A DNA stretch of 64,000 bases from Melampsora larici-populina 98AG31 (GCF_000204055.1 NW_006768809.1:136691-200690); one strand, 5' to 3'; positions 48,432 through 63,708 are shown, counted from the stretch's first letter. Notes: generated by a model not told the origin, from the sequence alone. Made by a program: numbers and translations.

Positions 48432-48765
48432 CATGTCAAGAAGAAACGGATTTGGTTGTGTGAAAAGAATGAGCTTGATGTAAAAAAAATGGAATGAAGG
48501 AACACATATATAGAGAATGTCAAGAAGAATTGACTTTCGGTTGTAAAAAAGAATGAGGTTGATGAAAAAATGATAGGTATAAAAAAAAGAGAACCACACA
48601 CACACACAGGTAATTTCAAGAAGAATTGAGTTTGACTTGTAAAGAAAAAAAATGAGGTGATCAGAATTGATAAAAATGATTGATAAAGAAGAGAAAACAA
48701 ACAGAATGTCAAGAAGAATTGACATTTGGTTGTCAAGAAAGAATGAGTTGATGAAAACCTAACGA
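48432..48765. repeat. Four dispersed-tandem copies of a ~55-bp motif
   Basis: Copies begin near 48432, 48514, 48608 and 48706, each with TCAAGAAGAATTGA-like and GTTGTAAAAAAGAATGAG-like parts followed by TTGATGAAAA. They lie beyond the stop of the PH-domain gene; their open minus frames are low-complexity Phe/Leu/Ile and not credible proteins. Confidence 0.65.
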
Positions 48766-48963
48766 AATTTAAGAAAAACAAATCATGCAAAGAAAGATGA
48801 TCGAAAGAGAAGACTTGAACAAATAAGAGGGAAAGGAAGAGAGAAAGAGAGCGAGAGTTTTTGATTGAGAAAAAAAAAGAAAAAATATAAAAAGAGAACT
48901 AAATGAATGAAGAGAGAAAGTAATAATCCAACAAAAAAAAACACCAAGAGTATGAATCCAAGA

Positions 48964-50859
48964 TCAAGACCCATGAACGGTTTCTTCTGAACCCTTTTCA
49001 GTACCTTCGTCTGGAATCGGAGGTAAAGCAGCTGTAGGAGGAGCCACCAAAGGACCACTTAACATTCCATTCCGTTCGAAATCCGTTTTAGACGAGCCGA
49101 CGGTTGTGCTAGGTTTCTTGATGATCAAATGACTTAGTAACGGTCTAGGTTTGAAGGACTCAGGGTTAACTGATCTAGATGATCTTCTAGGAGGACAAGG
49201 TAGAGAGGTTTGATGAGACGATAAAGAACTGGTAGAACTCGAAGGTTGGGAACCGAGGTCGGAAGATTTAGTTGGTACTGAGGTTTGGGATCGGATCAAG
49301 GGAGAGGTACGGTATGGTGATTCTTCAGGTCTGAGAGTTTCGAGAACCGGATCGGTTCGGATCGGTTGATGAAATGATTGAGATTTGACAGATGATGACC
49401 AAGTGTCTGATTTAGATTTAGGAGTAGCCGATTGAAATGAAGTAGGACCCAAAAAGTTTGAAGTGACTGATCTGATGGATGAATTGATAGATAATAAACT
49501 AGGATTGATATTCGTATGTCTTGATGGAACTCTTAGATGAGGATCAGCAGGTTGAGTTGAAGGATGACTCATACTTGAATACGGACGATTATTGGTAGTA
49601 GTCGTACTAGTAGACGAAGCTGAATAGAAAGCTTGAGTGGTCTCATTGCCCGAGTTTTGTCTTAATTCATTGACGATCTCTTTAAAAGTTTTCATCCAAG
49701 TCTTGAGATGAGTGACATCTTCCATAGCAAACATCCAACTAGTTTGAGTTTCAATGATTTGAGAAGTATCTAGGTTCTTACTAACTTCTTTACCTGTGAT
49801 CTTTAAAACTAACGATTCACCTGCCATCTTGTTTTCCAATACACAAACTATACTACTCGCTTCGATTCGTAGTCTAGCTGATTCTAATTCGTTTTGAGCC
49901 GGTGAAGGACTATTGAAGATATGTAGATTGTAAAGTGTCGCTTCACTATTTAATGTGGGATGGTTGTGTGGATAGATGGCGGTTAAACAACATAGAGTAG
50001 TTTTCCAAACTTTTGATGATCTCGAATTCCAAAAGCCAACTTGAGCAGGTGGAGTATGTTTAAGTAATGTACCTCTATATCTGCGATTCAGATGAATAGG
50101 ACATTAGAGAGAAATTCCAAAATGAATGATGCCATGAAGCTGATCGACTTACTTGGTAAAACCTTCTAATGCTGCTTTTGAGCATGGAAAGTGTTCTAGT
50201 TCAGATTCCCAGAGTGGAGTGAGTGAAGAAGATTTACTGATCTGATTTGATTGAAAGATTTTAGGTTCACGAGGAGATGAAGAAAGCGAAGAAGTCGGAG
50301 TAGATTGTTCATTGAGTTTCTTGAGTACTTTGATGAAAGCCGGTTTATTGTTGTTTGAACGAGATGAAGCTGAAGAGAATAAAGATTGAGATTCATCGGT
50401 TAAGAGAGAAGTTGATGTAGACAGATTAGATAGAGAAGATTGAGTGGTGAGAGTTGAAGTTGGGATTGGGATTGGAATTGAAGTTAGGTTAGATTTGTTA
50501 GAATGATGAGTTGGGAATTGAAAGTAAGAAGTGGTGTTGTTGGGGTTGTTGTTGGTAGTGTTCGATTGAAGAAGATGAATATCATGGTTAGGAGTGATAG
50601 GTGAAGCTGAGATGATAGAAGATAGATCTGAATGACTAGGACTGATGATTTGATTTGATTGATTGAGATGGTTAGCACTGTTAGCAGTAGCAGTACTGTT
50701 GATCGAAAGTGAATGATGATTGTTATTCGATTTCTTAATTTGGTTATTGTTGATTTGATGATGAAAAGTAAAATGTGATAAGAAAGATGAAACTCTCTTT
50801 GTAGTCTTAACTTGATGAGTAGTTTTATCCATCATAATAAGTAAATCTTGAGATATCAA
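48964..50859 (-). CDS. PH-domain protein, Ser/Asn-rich
   Basis: Two exons (50859-50153 and 50080-48964) join in frame, 607 aa. The first ~210 residues are low-complexity Asn/Ser/Thr. From about residue 230 a pleckstrin-homology fold is suggested: KYRGTLLKHTPPAQVGFW, WKTTLCCLTAIYPH, then QTSWMFAMEDVTHLKTWMKT ending the C-terminal helix. The rest is Ser/Pro-rich, likely disordered and phosphorylated. PH domains commonly bind phosphoinositides or proteins at membranes. An alternative start is the next ATG, eight or nine codons in. Confidence 0.75.
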
Positions 50860-51119
50860 TCTGATAGTATATGTACTTTAATGATAAAATGAGAAATCTG
50901 ATGAAGATGACTGAGTCTGATATGATATCGATTTGAGTCTGATGAGGATTAGAAAGAAGACTTCAAGAGAAGATAGAGTCTTTAGTTTAATTTGGATTTA
51001 ATTTAATTTTATTTAATTTTCTTTCTCATCAACTTCTCTCTTTCTCTTTCTCATTCAATTTCATTCAATTCTACTATTCATCATTCTCTCAGCAACCAGT
51101 CAATCACTCTCATTCTCAT

Positions 51120-51154
<35 letters not shown>

Positions 51155-51161
51155 TTCTCAT

Positions 51162-51203
<42 letters not shown>

Positions 51204-51480
51204 CACTCTCACTCTCATTCACTCACTTCTTAAAATCAATTCAATCCACATCTTACATCCATAATGGTAGAACTTGACTACTTAATCTTCTAAATTAAAA
51301 AGCTAGCTTGGTGAAAATTAAAAGAAAAAGCGCATTGATCAATATAGACAGATTTAGAATGAGAAAATCGGATTCATATCGGACTACATACAAAGATCTC
51401 TATAAATAGACCTCAGCATACATAACACAGAGACAGAGACACGGTTGAAAGAGAAAACACTTCTTCAGTTACTTCAATGC
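50860..51480. promoter_or_regulatory. Upstream region of PH gene with CTCACT microsatellite
   Basis: 51118-51215 is a (CTCACT)n / (CTCATT)n tract in two blocks, inside a pyrimidine-rich region just upstream of the PH-domain gene. It may act as a promoter-proximal CT-rich tract. Confidence 0.6.
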
Positions 51481-54400
51481 TTTGTCATTTCTCGACTTTC
51501 GACTGGTGCACTTGCATGGAGAGTTCTGTCATTCGAGTCGGTGTATGCACGTGCTTTACTGCGGAGTGCATCTTGAATATACAATCAAACCTGTCATAAG
51601 ACATACTCCATGGTCCGAGTCCGACTAATTTAAGGTGCCCCCGGGAACAGACCTGCCGACAGGGCCAAATTTGGTCGTGCACCGTGACAAGTTGACCTTT
51701 GACCGAGCAACCGACGACATCAACTCGGCTCATGAAAGGTGATCAGGTGCAACATTCGAAAACATCTGACCCTTTGACTGCCACACATCAACCTAACTGA
51801 CAGCAATAAATCATCAATCCATTACATCATTCATCGGGCCTCTTTTTGCCGAGGGCATGGTCGAAATTTAGAAACGTTTCCAAAAAAAAAAAAAGGTTCC
51901 CAGCGCACCGAGATCTAGGAACGGGCCCAATTACATATAGGTGTTGTATCAGTTTGTCATCTTATCCAGAATGGAACATAGTTGTTGGACAAATATTCCA
52001 CTTGTCTTGGGGTGACTGCTTGGGATATATTTTCTAGAAATGGTTGATTTGAGGTGTTGAAGTATGTATGTTCTTGCCAAGTTTATGTCAACAATGATGA
52101 TATGTATGGAATTCCCTTAAAGGATCATTTGGACCTATATTCATCTTATAGGTGTATGGTTCAAAGTCTTTTATCTTCTGGTAATCTTTTTGATTGATAA
52201 GGTTTGTCAAGTCTGGCCTCTGAGTTTCATGGATGTTTCATCCAGTAAAATATGTGAGGACAACTTGATGCTAGATATGTTGTTCCAGGTGTGCAACAGG
52301 TTCTAAAAGTGAGAGCACCTGAACACCTTGCTCCTAGATTTTTATAAGGATGCAAGAACTGAGCATCTAATAAGACAGAGCACAAATTCAATGGTTCATT
52401 CACTTGATCCACCTTGCTAAACATTTAAATCATCTATTATTTAAATGACTGACCACTCTGATCATAATAGAACATAACATAAGTATTTTCAAGGCAATTT
52501 CATCTAGCACAGTAGAGAATAAGAACAGACATCTGTAGTGCAACCAAGATCCAACACAGAAAAAAGTAAAAGGGTATGACGATACATGTTGAGTTGCTAT
52601 GTGAAATTTGATTGACACAAAGCGATTAGGAAAGAATAATGTAGGAAAAGTGTGATACAATTGATTTGAATGTCTTTTGGGATCATTTGAAAGCTGTGTA
52701 TATGGGTATATGGTATAGTGTATGGTGGCAAACTGTTGTCAATCTCAAACTAAGGCCTAAAACGATTCCTAGACCACAAAATTGGTTGTTTTGACCAGCA
52801 GATTCAGGTTCTGGAATGATTTTATTGAGAGCCTTCCATGCAATTTTTTTTTTTCAAAATATTAGATCCATGCCAAGACGTTTTAACTTTTTTGATTTTA
52901 TTTTAAAGTCTTGGACTGTAATCTCAAGGGCAAACCATGCATATCATTTTGGAGAAAACCAGTGATTTTCTGATCTTTTCTGAAAAATTTAATCTCCTTT
53001 ACCAATTCTATCACATCTACATGTATTTTTGACATAGAAAGTTGAGGAGAAGCACAATGTTTAGACCCAAGAGCTTGTATGGGCTTGGGACAGTAAACCA
53101 AGCTTGAGTCAAAGAAGCAGTGAACCATCTTGACAACAGAACTAGGTTTCTACTTTATTGAAGATTCTGAAATTTAAGCTAGTGGGGCCAAAAGGACAAT
53201 TTGTTGAGTATTTACTTGATCCCACTTTTCCAAACTCTTGCCTCCTCACACTACACAACAATAATCATAATCTCGCAAAAATGATCAGCCAGGCACTTCA
53301 AGTTGAACTCCAGAAAGTCTCAAAAATATTCATGATGTAGAACAAGTTCAATCATAGGAAGGACCTTGTATGCCTTGCAATGCACTATCAAAAATTCTCT
53401 GGCCTTTTTGAGGATTTGAAATCTGTGAAGATTCTAGACCAATCATTTGTCATCATGATGATATTCATTGCTGTCTTTGAAACTAGACAAAAATTGTATT
53501 AGAATCAAGAAATATATTTTTGTTTGATGTTTCTATAGTTGTTGCCTCTTTGCCTTTGGCGCGGCTTGTCTATGCTCAGAGGCAGACAATTTTGTACCGT
53601 AATGGGAAGATTAATGTAGTGAACAACTCAGTATGGTACGGCAAGAACTTACTGTACCTTACAGAAACAGCCTCTGTAGAGCCATAAAATCCAAAAATTT
53701 GTAAATAGCCATTCATATTGAATGAATGACAAGGGAAAACCAAGGACATTGATAGTAAATAACATAGAAGAGTCTAATCTGAACTGAACTCCTCCCAGAT
53801 AAATTTGACATTGAGTCATTAGTATCCATTCTTCATTGATGCTTGATAAGGTTTTTTCCATACAGGCACAGATTTGGAAACAAACTGCTGAAGACCAGTT
53901 GTGGTGTATCTGATCATAATTTATGTACTTGCTGTACCCTGGTTTGTAGACAAATCTGGGGTGTTGACAATACCCTTCATGACTTTCAATACAAAACACA
54001 AATTCTCAGTCTGTTCTTGCAAATTTCATCAATATCTCTCAATTGTTGAATTATCACCTTGGCAAGAGCTGAAACCCGACCCCTGGTGTCACCTGGACCA
54101 CAGAAATAGTGAAGTATGTGAGTTGAACTGGTCTGGTAACATTGGGGAGCCGATATGGAAGACCCAAGAGTGGCTTCATCAGATTCATGATGAAGGAGTG
54201 GGAACCAGGACATTTTATGATGATGAGGGTCAAAAACAAAGGAATTCATGTAAAAATGGCAGTAAAGATAGTATAGAGAAAAAGATCAACTCAAAGTAAA
54301 ATCAAATGTAAACTGAACATTAAATCAAACAAAGGTAAATTGGGTTCAAATTAATATTCTTGATTGATCTCAATAGTAGCAAGGAGGACAAATAGGTTAA

Positions 54401-54545
54401 GATTTCAACATAAAACAAGGGGATTTCCATGTTCAATTGATCTCAAGAGGAGCAATGTATCACCCAATGAAAGATGGAGCTGTCTGTGGTATCACAGGAC
54501 AACTACTACACAGAGTTTTTGGTGTGGGGCTCATCTTTAACACAA
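51481..54545. other. Gene-poor stretch, no gene supported
   Basis: Several short open frames (e.g. 51733-51485, 53999-53649, 53901-54299) lack recognisable domains. The region precedes a secreted-protein gene and may hold old repeats. I see no complete element. Confidence 0.4.
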
Positions 54546-55833
54546 CTAGGACTCTGTCTTTTTCCAGAGGCCAAAAATCCCCTGAATTTCCTCAAGCAAA
54601 GGTGGCCTGTCTTGCAGAAGTGTGGTCAAATGAGATATTATCTCATCCATACAATGTTCCTCCAGGATACCACTGGGATCTTTCTTGGGAATTGGATATT
54701 TTTCCACGTATTTTGTGAATTTCTCTTTCAATGACACAAGATTCTTCTTTTTTATTGTGACTGGAAAGTTGATGAAACATTCAAAGATGTTGTCAAACTC
54801 AGGTGAAGTATCATGAGATTTGCTTGAAATCTTTTGTTTGAGAGAGTATATTAGTGATTCCCGTTGAATGGCTTCATGTATGGCTATTTTAAAAAGATTA
54901 TGATCAGACCCTTCCATCACCAATGTAAAAAATGCAGCATTGCTCACTTGGATATGACAATTGACCTGGCCCATGGGATAGCCCCAATTTCTGGTGAACC
55001 AAAGTTGCCAAGTCAAAATCTATGCAGCAAATAAAGACTCAGATATCATAGATCAAGAACCCAATTTCCAAAATGATGAATGCCTGACCTTTTAGTAGAG
55101 TCAAATCAAATTCCCCCCGGCCCGTCATGTCTGATAAGCCAAGCTGTGAGCCAGGTGGAATTTCTTTGAATGTTTTCTCTGGAATCCGACTTTTCCCATA
55201 TGAAAGTACCCCAACAGCCCACATCCTTTCCATTTCACTGAGTGAATCATCTTGAAGTGCATCATAAGTGGGTGTGATCAATTTTCTCCAAATCATTTCT
55301 GGAGAAGGAGGGGAACCATGGTCTCCAAGGCTAAGGACTATATCAATCACCCCTTGAACATTGGTGAAATCCTTTGATTCACCAGAAACCTTTTTTGCAA
55401 CATCATAGATCCTTGTCCATCTTTTGACAGAAGTTTGCTTATACCAAGTCACAAACTTGCCAATGCTAAGCAATTTGGATTTTTTCATCTTATAGTTACG
55501 TCCAAGAGGATCCTTGGTAATTCTATCTATGGGTGATAGTTCTGTCTGAAATTCTCCATCAGTCCATCTTGATGAATCAAAACTTTCAGACCCTTCTTCT
55601 GGGATTTGAGGCAATTTTCCTATGATTCCAGGCCCTTCTTCTATGATTGTAGGGCATTCTCTTATGATTTCAGGCCCTTCTTCTATGATTTCAGGCCCTT
55701 CTTCTAAGATTTCAGGCCCTCCTTCTATGATTTGAGATCCTACTTCTACAATTTCATGATTGCCAAAGCTGGGGGCTGAGTATACTTTCTCAAGAGAGAC
55801 AAACAAAACTGACAGGAGAACAATAAACTTCAT
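54546..55833 (-). CDS. Secreted protein with EEGPEI-type repeats
   Basis: The start MKFIVLLSVLFVSLEKVYSA (55833) is a signal peptide with predicted cleavage after about residue 20. An acidic region of about eight 8-residue repeats follows (EEGPEIIEEGPEII and variants), then a helical domain (LLSIGKFVTWYKQTSVKRWT, NVQGVIDIVLSLGDHG, MERMWAVGVLSYGKSRIPEK). Exon 1 is read to 55084 and exon 2 as 55019-54546 (407 aa), which requires a GC donor (CAG|GCATTC). With the alternative GT donor near 55088 the protein stops about 40 residues into exon 2. No known family; the layout suits a lineage-specific secreted protein. Confidence 0.6.
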
Positions 55834-57352
55834 ATGGAATGAAAGTTTTGAAGTGGAAAATCTTGGTATGATTTTGAATGGAAACTGTGGATGGATTTGA
55901 TTTGGAAAAATCAAGAAAGGGGTTAGATCATTTGAATATCATCTCAGGCAAGTTTCTATTACACATGCTGAAGATATGTCACCCAGGCCAACAAAACATG
56001 TGCAGAAAGCAGGTGGAGTATAGACTCACAGATACTGGAACATGTTATTGATCTGTCAAACTCAACTAAAATATAGTCTCAAAATTGCTGTGTGAAACAC
56101 CACAATGTTTCCCCACAACTTGCTCCATGTGTTTGCCATTCAAAAAGAATGCTGTTGCCTTATTATACCGCAGCCCTGGCTGGGTTTGCGACTGATGTGA
56201 CACACACAGTCTTGTGGAGTAAATGCTTCCAATATATATCACATTGATACAAGTACCACCCTAATTTTAATTGCCACTCAGTCCCTACTAGAGTAGCAGC
56301 CTGCAATGTGTATCTGCACCTGTACTGAGTCTGAGGGCCGGGACCTTTTGTTAGGTGGAATAAGTACTTCACATGCCTACATCACAGTGGTCACTGAGAT
56401 TTTGGGTACTGCACCATTTCACATCATATTCTGTTCAGTTTGTGCCCTCACTGAAGTACTCTGCGCAACTTGCCCTGCATATGTTGACTGTCTATTTTCA
56501 ATTTGAGGCAATAAGGTATGGAGATCTTTTATACTTGTACCTGTCATATGCATGTTTCTTCTTGTAGATCTCAATATCAGATTGCAAAGTGCATATGATG
56601 TCACAAGGATGATTTGAAACTTACAATACAAGCCAAAATGAGTGTACATCCAGAGAAATTGTGGCAATTGGATATATTCATGTTGAGATTGAGTAATGAG
56701 CTGAGAAAATGTGGGCACAGGCAAGACACAGAGTCACAGCTCTTCCATACTCCCCTGGGATCTGAAGTGGATTGGAAATTCAAGCTGATATTGTAACATA
56801 CAGGCATGTAATATATGCAGGCTCCCACCAGGGCCACCCCATGGCAACAAACTTATAAAGGATTACCTGGAAGATGGAGTTCTAGGCAAGGCATGAGAGA
56901 GCTGTGAGCTCGAGAATATAAAATGAGTCTCTATATCTCAACCAGCTGACACAAACATGATTACTTCTTGACAAATCCATAGTGATGATGATGGCAATGC
57001 ACCTTTCAGAATGGTACAACAAGCCACGTGGAAACTTTTCGAAGGCTCATGTATACTAAAGGTTGATGGGAAATGCAGAACGGAATACCACAAGGTTTTG
57101 TGTGGTCATCTCCAGTGCCATGGCAAGTACACTCTACTGCTGATATGTCGTGACACTATGCATGCTCCAAAGATACTCACAGTGATGTATTGCACGCGCC
57201 CATGCTCATTTGATAGTGGTACTATTTAGTGTATCCAACACGAGTATGACACGAATTTGGATTGAAGTTGAGAAAAGAAAAATCTGCAAAAAGACAAGTG
57301 AAGAATGATAAGATTACATGGAACTTCAAAACAATAAGATGATGACCAGATA
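55834..57352. other. Gene-poor stretch, no gene recognised
   Basis: Short frames on both strands at 56163-56837 have no recognised domain. The stretch separates the secreted gene's 5' end from the Sde2 3' end. Confidence 0.45.
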
Positions 57353-58558
57353 TCATTTGGAGGCCTTTCGAGACGCTTTATGACGAGGTTTCCTTGGTGC
57401 TCGTGTAGGTTTACTAGCTTTAATATCACTTGTACTGACATCGGCATTTTCAGTAGTAACAGGATCCTTGGTGGCAGCACCGATAGCCGAGACGTCATTT
57501 GTGATATCAACCTCGGACGGTATGTTTGTGGCTTGTTCTGTTGAATTGTTGGAAACTTCGGGAGCGACAACAGTAGGTTCTTCCACAGCATTCGAGACGA
57601 TGGTACTTGGTTCGACAATTGTGATTGAAGCGACTTCTTCGGTTGTAGAGATAGGATCAGAGACGACCACTGGGTCTTTAGAAGATCCAGCTTGAACTTC
57701 CTCATCTTCTTCAACTACTGATAACTCATTTGATTTCTTCTGATCCTTCCCTGAACCAGCAATTGCAAGTTTAGCTTTCTTCTTCTTCTTTAACATCGCC
57801 ATAGCTACCGCACTCTTGACTTTTTCAATTCCTTCCTTTGATTGTTCTAATTCTTTACTATCGTTTAATCTTCGTTTGCGTACATTGCCTTCATCAGTTC
57901 CATTGACAAGAGAATCTAGTCGAGCGATTTCTTCATTCAAAGCGACTAATTTGGCTTCGTTTTCGCGTCGTTGAGCTGCTAGACGTTCGGGTTCAGATGC
58001 AATCGCGGCGGCAAGTCTAGATAGAAAGGGAAATATATCAGAAGAGTTGAAATTGACCATTGGAGACGGGAGGAATCTGAGGTGAGTGAGCTTTGTCTTA
58101 CTTTTTGGCTTCCTTGATGGTTGAAAGCCTTCTACCTGTCAAATCTCGACATGAGTCGTTGTTTTGAGTCTAATCGAGCATCACAAGAAGATGTGAAAGG
58201 ATTATGAGTGTTTTGAGCATAAAGAAGCTCTGATGGCTGGAAATACCTTTTGAGAGCTCATCCGACCACCAGCAGCTCGCAATTGACTACCGAAACCCCC
58301 CTTTCCACCCAAAACTTTAGGGACCAAACGAAGTTGAATGAATCGAGCATCTTGACCTAAATTCAAGTCGAAAAGTTGACCAGTAGTAGAAGGATTGATA
58401 GAACGTCCAGACGAAGTTGATAATGATTGTTGATCGATTGATAAGATTGGACTAAGGATGTGAGGTAAGCTTGAGATTGAAGTAGATTGAGGTAAAGAGA
58501 ATGAGATAGTTGAGAAAGGATGAAAGGTAGAGACTAGGATAGAGATAGAAGGTGACAT
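57353..58558 (-). CDS. sde2: Sde2 splicing/telomere-silencing factor (ubiquitin-like fold)
   Basis: Three exons (58558-58247, 58169-58102, 58016-57353) join in frame, 347 aa. The N-terminal ~85 residues form the ubiquitin-like part, ending in the processing signal GGKGG within LGGKGGFGSQLRAAGGRMSS. In yeast, cleavage after GG frees an Sde2 protein that starts with Lys and joins the spliceosome. Next comes CRDLTGRRLSTIKEAKKLA, typical of the family, then a charged helix (RLAAQRRENEAKLVALNEEI) and a disordered Thr/Ser/Val-rich tail with a basic end (RKPRHKASRKASK). Trm61 starts 276 bp away on the other strand. Confidence 0.9.
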
Positions 58559-58833
58559 GATTGAGATTAACTATTTGAATTGGTTGAAGTTGGCTGTTGA
58601 AGTTGAGAAGACTGGCAGTCTGGAAGTGGTCAAAACGAGAAATTGTGTCTTGGAGATTAAAGAGGACCTTAGTGTTATGTACATAGGTTAGGGATAAAAC
58701 CCCCTTAGTTTCTGACTAGCCTGAATGCGCTGTCAACCAAATCGGAGAAAAAAGAACCATCGAGTTTGCAAATCCATTCTTTCATTGAACTTCTTGTACA
58801 CTTTCTCGGATCTCAAGACAAAGAAGGACAAAA
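58559..58833. promoter_or_regulatory. Divergent intergenic region between sde2 and trm61
   Basis: 275 bp between divergent start codons, presumably both promoters. No specific site is claimed. Confidence 0.45.
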
Positions 58834-60636
<1,803 letters not shown>

Positions 60637-61515
60637 TTCGTGATTTCATGTTTATTCAATCTTGAGAGAAATGATGATATGGATCAGGATCACCTGGAAT
60701 GAAACATTTTGGCAAGGGACCAACTCTTGCACAATTCCTGAGGATGTATGCAAATAATATTACATGATGAGCATGATTTAAAGCTTGGCTCACTGATTTG
60801 TAAGACTCCCGAGATTCAGTAGATAGAGTTCTCAAGAAGTCGTAAGTGACAACATGCTCCTGGGTGTTGCGTCCACACTCTTGTGCTCTGAGCTTATGGT
60901 CGTCAAGACAAGTGCTGGGTGATGAATAGATTGAAGTCACAATAATCTGCCTTTGGTGTAAGGTAGAGTTTTGCAATGACAATGTAGTCAGGGGTAATTG
61001 GACATCGGGCTAGTTGAAAATGGTCCAGGTCTTTGCAGCTGTCAACGCAGCAGTGAATACCATCTCTAGAGTCTATTTTCAATAACATCCGACCTCCAAC
61101 TCAACTGAGGAGTATGTACCAGGTGTGGCTGCCAGGTATGAGTGTGGGGGGAAGGTTACAGATCAAGAAGTAGAAAGAAAAGCCGCTCAAGAGGCACGGG
61201 ATGTCCATCTGATATTTAGGGTGAGAGCACGAATTCAAAACGCAAACTTCAATTGCGAAGAAGCCAAAGACTAAGATAAATGCGGGCTACAATTTTGGTG
61301 AAAGACAGGAGCTGAACAAGTCAACTGAAAAAGAAATATCCGTGTCGAATGAGATGAAAAGAATACAAGGCTACAGCAGTAGGGAACATGAAATGCGAAC
61401 TAGAAAGGAGAAAATTCAATGACAGGTGGTTTAAGGCGATCAGGTGTTGTTGGCAGCATTTAAACTAGCTGAACATGAGCTAAAAGGCCGGGAGGCTCTC
61501 TTGTTCCTCGCTTAC
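60637..61515. other. Intergenic, with segment duplicated near 63.5 kb
   Basis: No gene recognised. 61260-61350 resembles 63535-63600 (both hold AAGATAAATG and GCTGAACAAGTCAACT-like pieces), so the tandem duplication of the secreted gene includes 3' flank. Confidence 0.5.
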
Positions 61516-62271
61516 TTAAGTGGTTAGGGGAAGAGTTGATGTTCCATTCAGTGCCGGAACAGATGAGGTCCCATTGGTTGTTGGAAGAGTTGATGTTCCA
61601 TTTGTTGTAGGATCACTCGATGTGCCGTTCTTGGCTGATTTGTCGGCGTCTTTGGTGGGTTTACCGTCTTTAGGTTTACTGTCTTTAGGTTTCTTGTCAT
61701 CGTGGCTTTTCTTGTCATCAGGACTTTTCTTGTCATCAGGGGATTTCTTGTCATCCTAATTAATCCGATATCAGTCAAAAAAATTGAAGATGAGAAGAAG
61801 AAGAAAAACAAAAAAGATGTAAGATCTGAAAACATACCTTTTTTCCGTGACCCTCTGTTTCTTTCTTGGCCTTGAGGGCAGCAAGTTTCTCTTCTTCATG
61901 AGCAATTTCTTTCTTGTATTTTGCAATCTTGGTCTCCAATTTAGTAATCTTCGCTTGAATGGTGTCTTTGGTTGGGGTGGCTGTGCCATTTGCACCAGAG
62001 GTTCCGTTTACACTAGAGGTTCCATTTACGTTGGAGGTTGCGTTGGTCGCTGGAATGATGGAGCTGCTGTTACTGGTGCCGTTGAGAGCTGGAGTACTTG
62101 TCTGCACATCAGAAGCTTTTCGTGCCTATATTGAACAATACACGTCAGAATCAATTCTCTGTGTCATACGGCCAAAACAAAATTCGCAAGGCTCTACTGA
62201 CACCAATGGTCGAACCATAAGCGGCGGAGGCGCTGAGCGAGACGACGAGGCTGATCAGAGTGAATCTCATC
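61516..62271 (-). CDS. Secreted sequon-rich repeat protein (copy 1)
   Basis: Three exons (62271-62203, 62125-61838, 61755-61516) join in frame, 198 aa. The signal peptide is MRFTLISLVVSLSASAAYGS. The mature part begins with Asn-Gly-Thr repeats (SNVNGTSSVNGTSGANGT), then a coiled coil (IQAKITKLETKIAKYKKEIA), then (S/K)P-DDKK repeats (about 4 units) and four more NGTSS/T-D/L-P units. About ten N-x-S/T sequons are visible, so heavy N-glycosylation at the cell surface or wall is likely. No known family. A tandem paralogue begins at 63709. Confidence 0.8.
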
Positions 62272-63708
62272 TTGAAAGTTTTTGTGAAGGCGTATGTGTG
62301 AAGACGTGCGAAATAAGAGAAGTAGAGCTATGTATGAGCCAAGTATACAATCTGATTGGACTATGTACAAAGTTGGAAAACTTGAATGAGATTGCAGGCG
62401 AGGATGAATGGATGATTCGATGAGAGGCACACCCAAGGAATCGATGGAGGTCTTTTATATCAGGTCAAAGACCATCGTAAAAGGCAATAATGACGAGGAC
62501 GTCACTATCGGCATGGAAAGTTGGCCAAGTCACCCAATCCAACAGCAACCACACCCAAAAAACTATGCCTAGCCCAGGTTCGTCGTCTGAACCTCCATGA
62601 AATTCATACTCAGCGAATGAGGGTCCAAATCGTTTCTGTGAGCTCACCGTGCTTTGAGGGATGGGCGAATTTATTCATCATGGTTATCTATGGGGAATGT
62701 GGGCTTGCCTTGCCAGATTGCAGGTCACATTCCTTCTCTATTTCGTCACTTGTTTTGCCACAGGGTCTGATAAATGTTCTGAGCTATTTATAAGATTACG
62801 TCGGACTTATGCTTGTAGTGAGTAAAATGTTTATTTGATAGCTTGCCCGATGAGATGCTTTGCTCCTCACGTAGCAATCTAAACCTTACTGAAGGGGACC
62901 CTTTGGGCTCTTGCATCTCCTCCCCGACCCATCAAGCCTTGACAGTAGGTAATTCAAGGGCGGGATGATTGCCCTTCTGGTCCTTCCTGAGGAGTATTGG
63001 CCAAAGAATAGATAATAGAACATCAAAAATTTGGGGTATCATGATTGATATCATGAGTGAGTTGTGAATCAAGATGATCTGGAACCAGTGTCATTTGATT
63101 CCCAAGAAGTGATATAAATCAAAAGCACAAGGATAAGATATATGAGAACCCAAAATACCACCCAATAAAATGCAGAATATAGAAAAGAAATCAAAACAGA
63201 TGAAAACTAGTATAGATGAGTGATTAGCTAACATCTCAAGACTCTCAGGTTGCATTGTCAGAGATACATCTAACAAAGTGATGAAAGTCGAGGTCCTGAA
63301 GAACCCTGTGCCTCCGATCAACCGAGGAATCAAAGACATGGTAGACTAGCGTGAAGTGACATAAGCCCAAACAATGCCAGGATGGGGAAGTAGACCAATG
63401 ATGCTAAATAAAAAGGTGACACGTGATTATGGAGTGCTGATCACACACAAATGCTCAGCATCTTGATCTGATCAACCTTTGTCCGGTGGAAGCATGGATT
63501 GAGTGAGCAAAATACAATGATGAGAATTTGCAAAAACAAAGATAAATGTAGTCTACAACGTTGGTTGAAAGAAGAGTTGAGCAAGTCAACTAGGAGAAAC
63601 ATTCATATCTAATGAACTTGAAAAGAAGAGTAAATGCTAGGGCAATTGAGAACACGAGTGATGAACTGGTAATATTGTGATTAAGAAACAGATCCGTTGA
63701 GTGAAGAC
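62272..63708. other. Intergenic between tandem secreted paralogues
   Basis: Promoter side of copy 1 and 3' flank of copy 2. Short open frames (62521-62793, 63339-63091) have no recognised domain. 63535-63600 duplicates part of 61260-61350. Confidence 0.45.

Noticed and set aside
48360..48790. Phe/Ile/Leu-rich minus-strand frames resembling membrane proteins
   Set aside because: They arise from A-rich repeats read in reverse and lack any family pattern.
51118..51215. Regular repeat tract, considered as a CRISPR-like array
   Set aside because: It is a simple CTCACT microsatellite without spacers, in a eukaryotic genome.
61520..62423. Valine/glycine-rich plus-strand frames with PF/VGS repeats
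   Set aside because: They are the reverse reading of the sequon-rich secreted gene.
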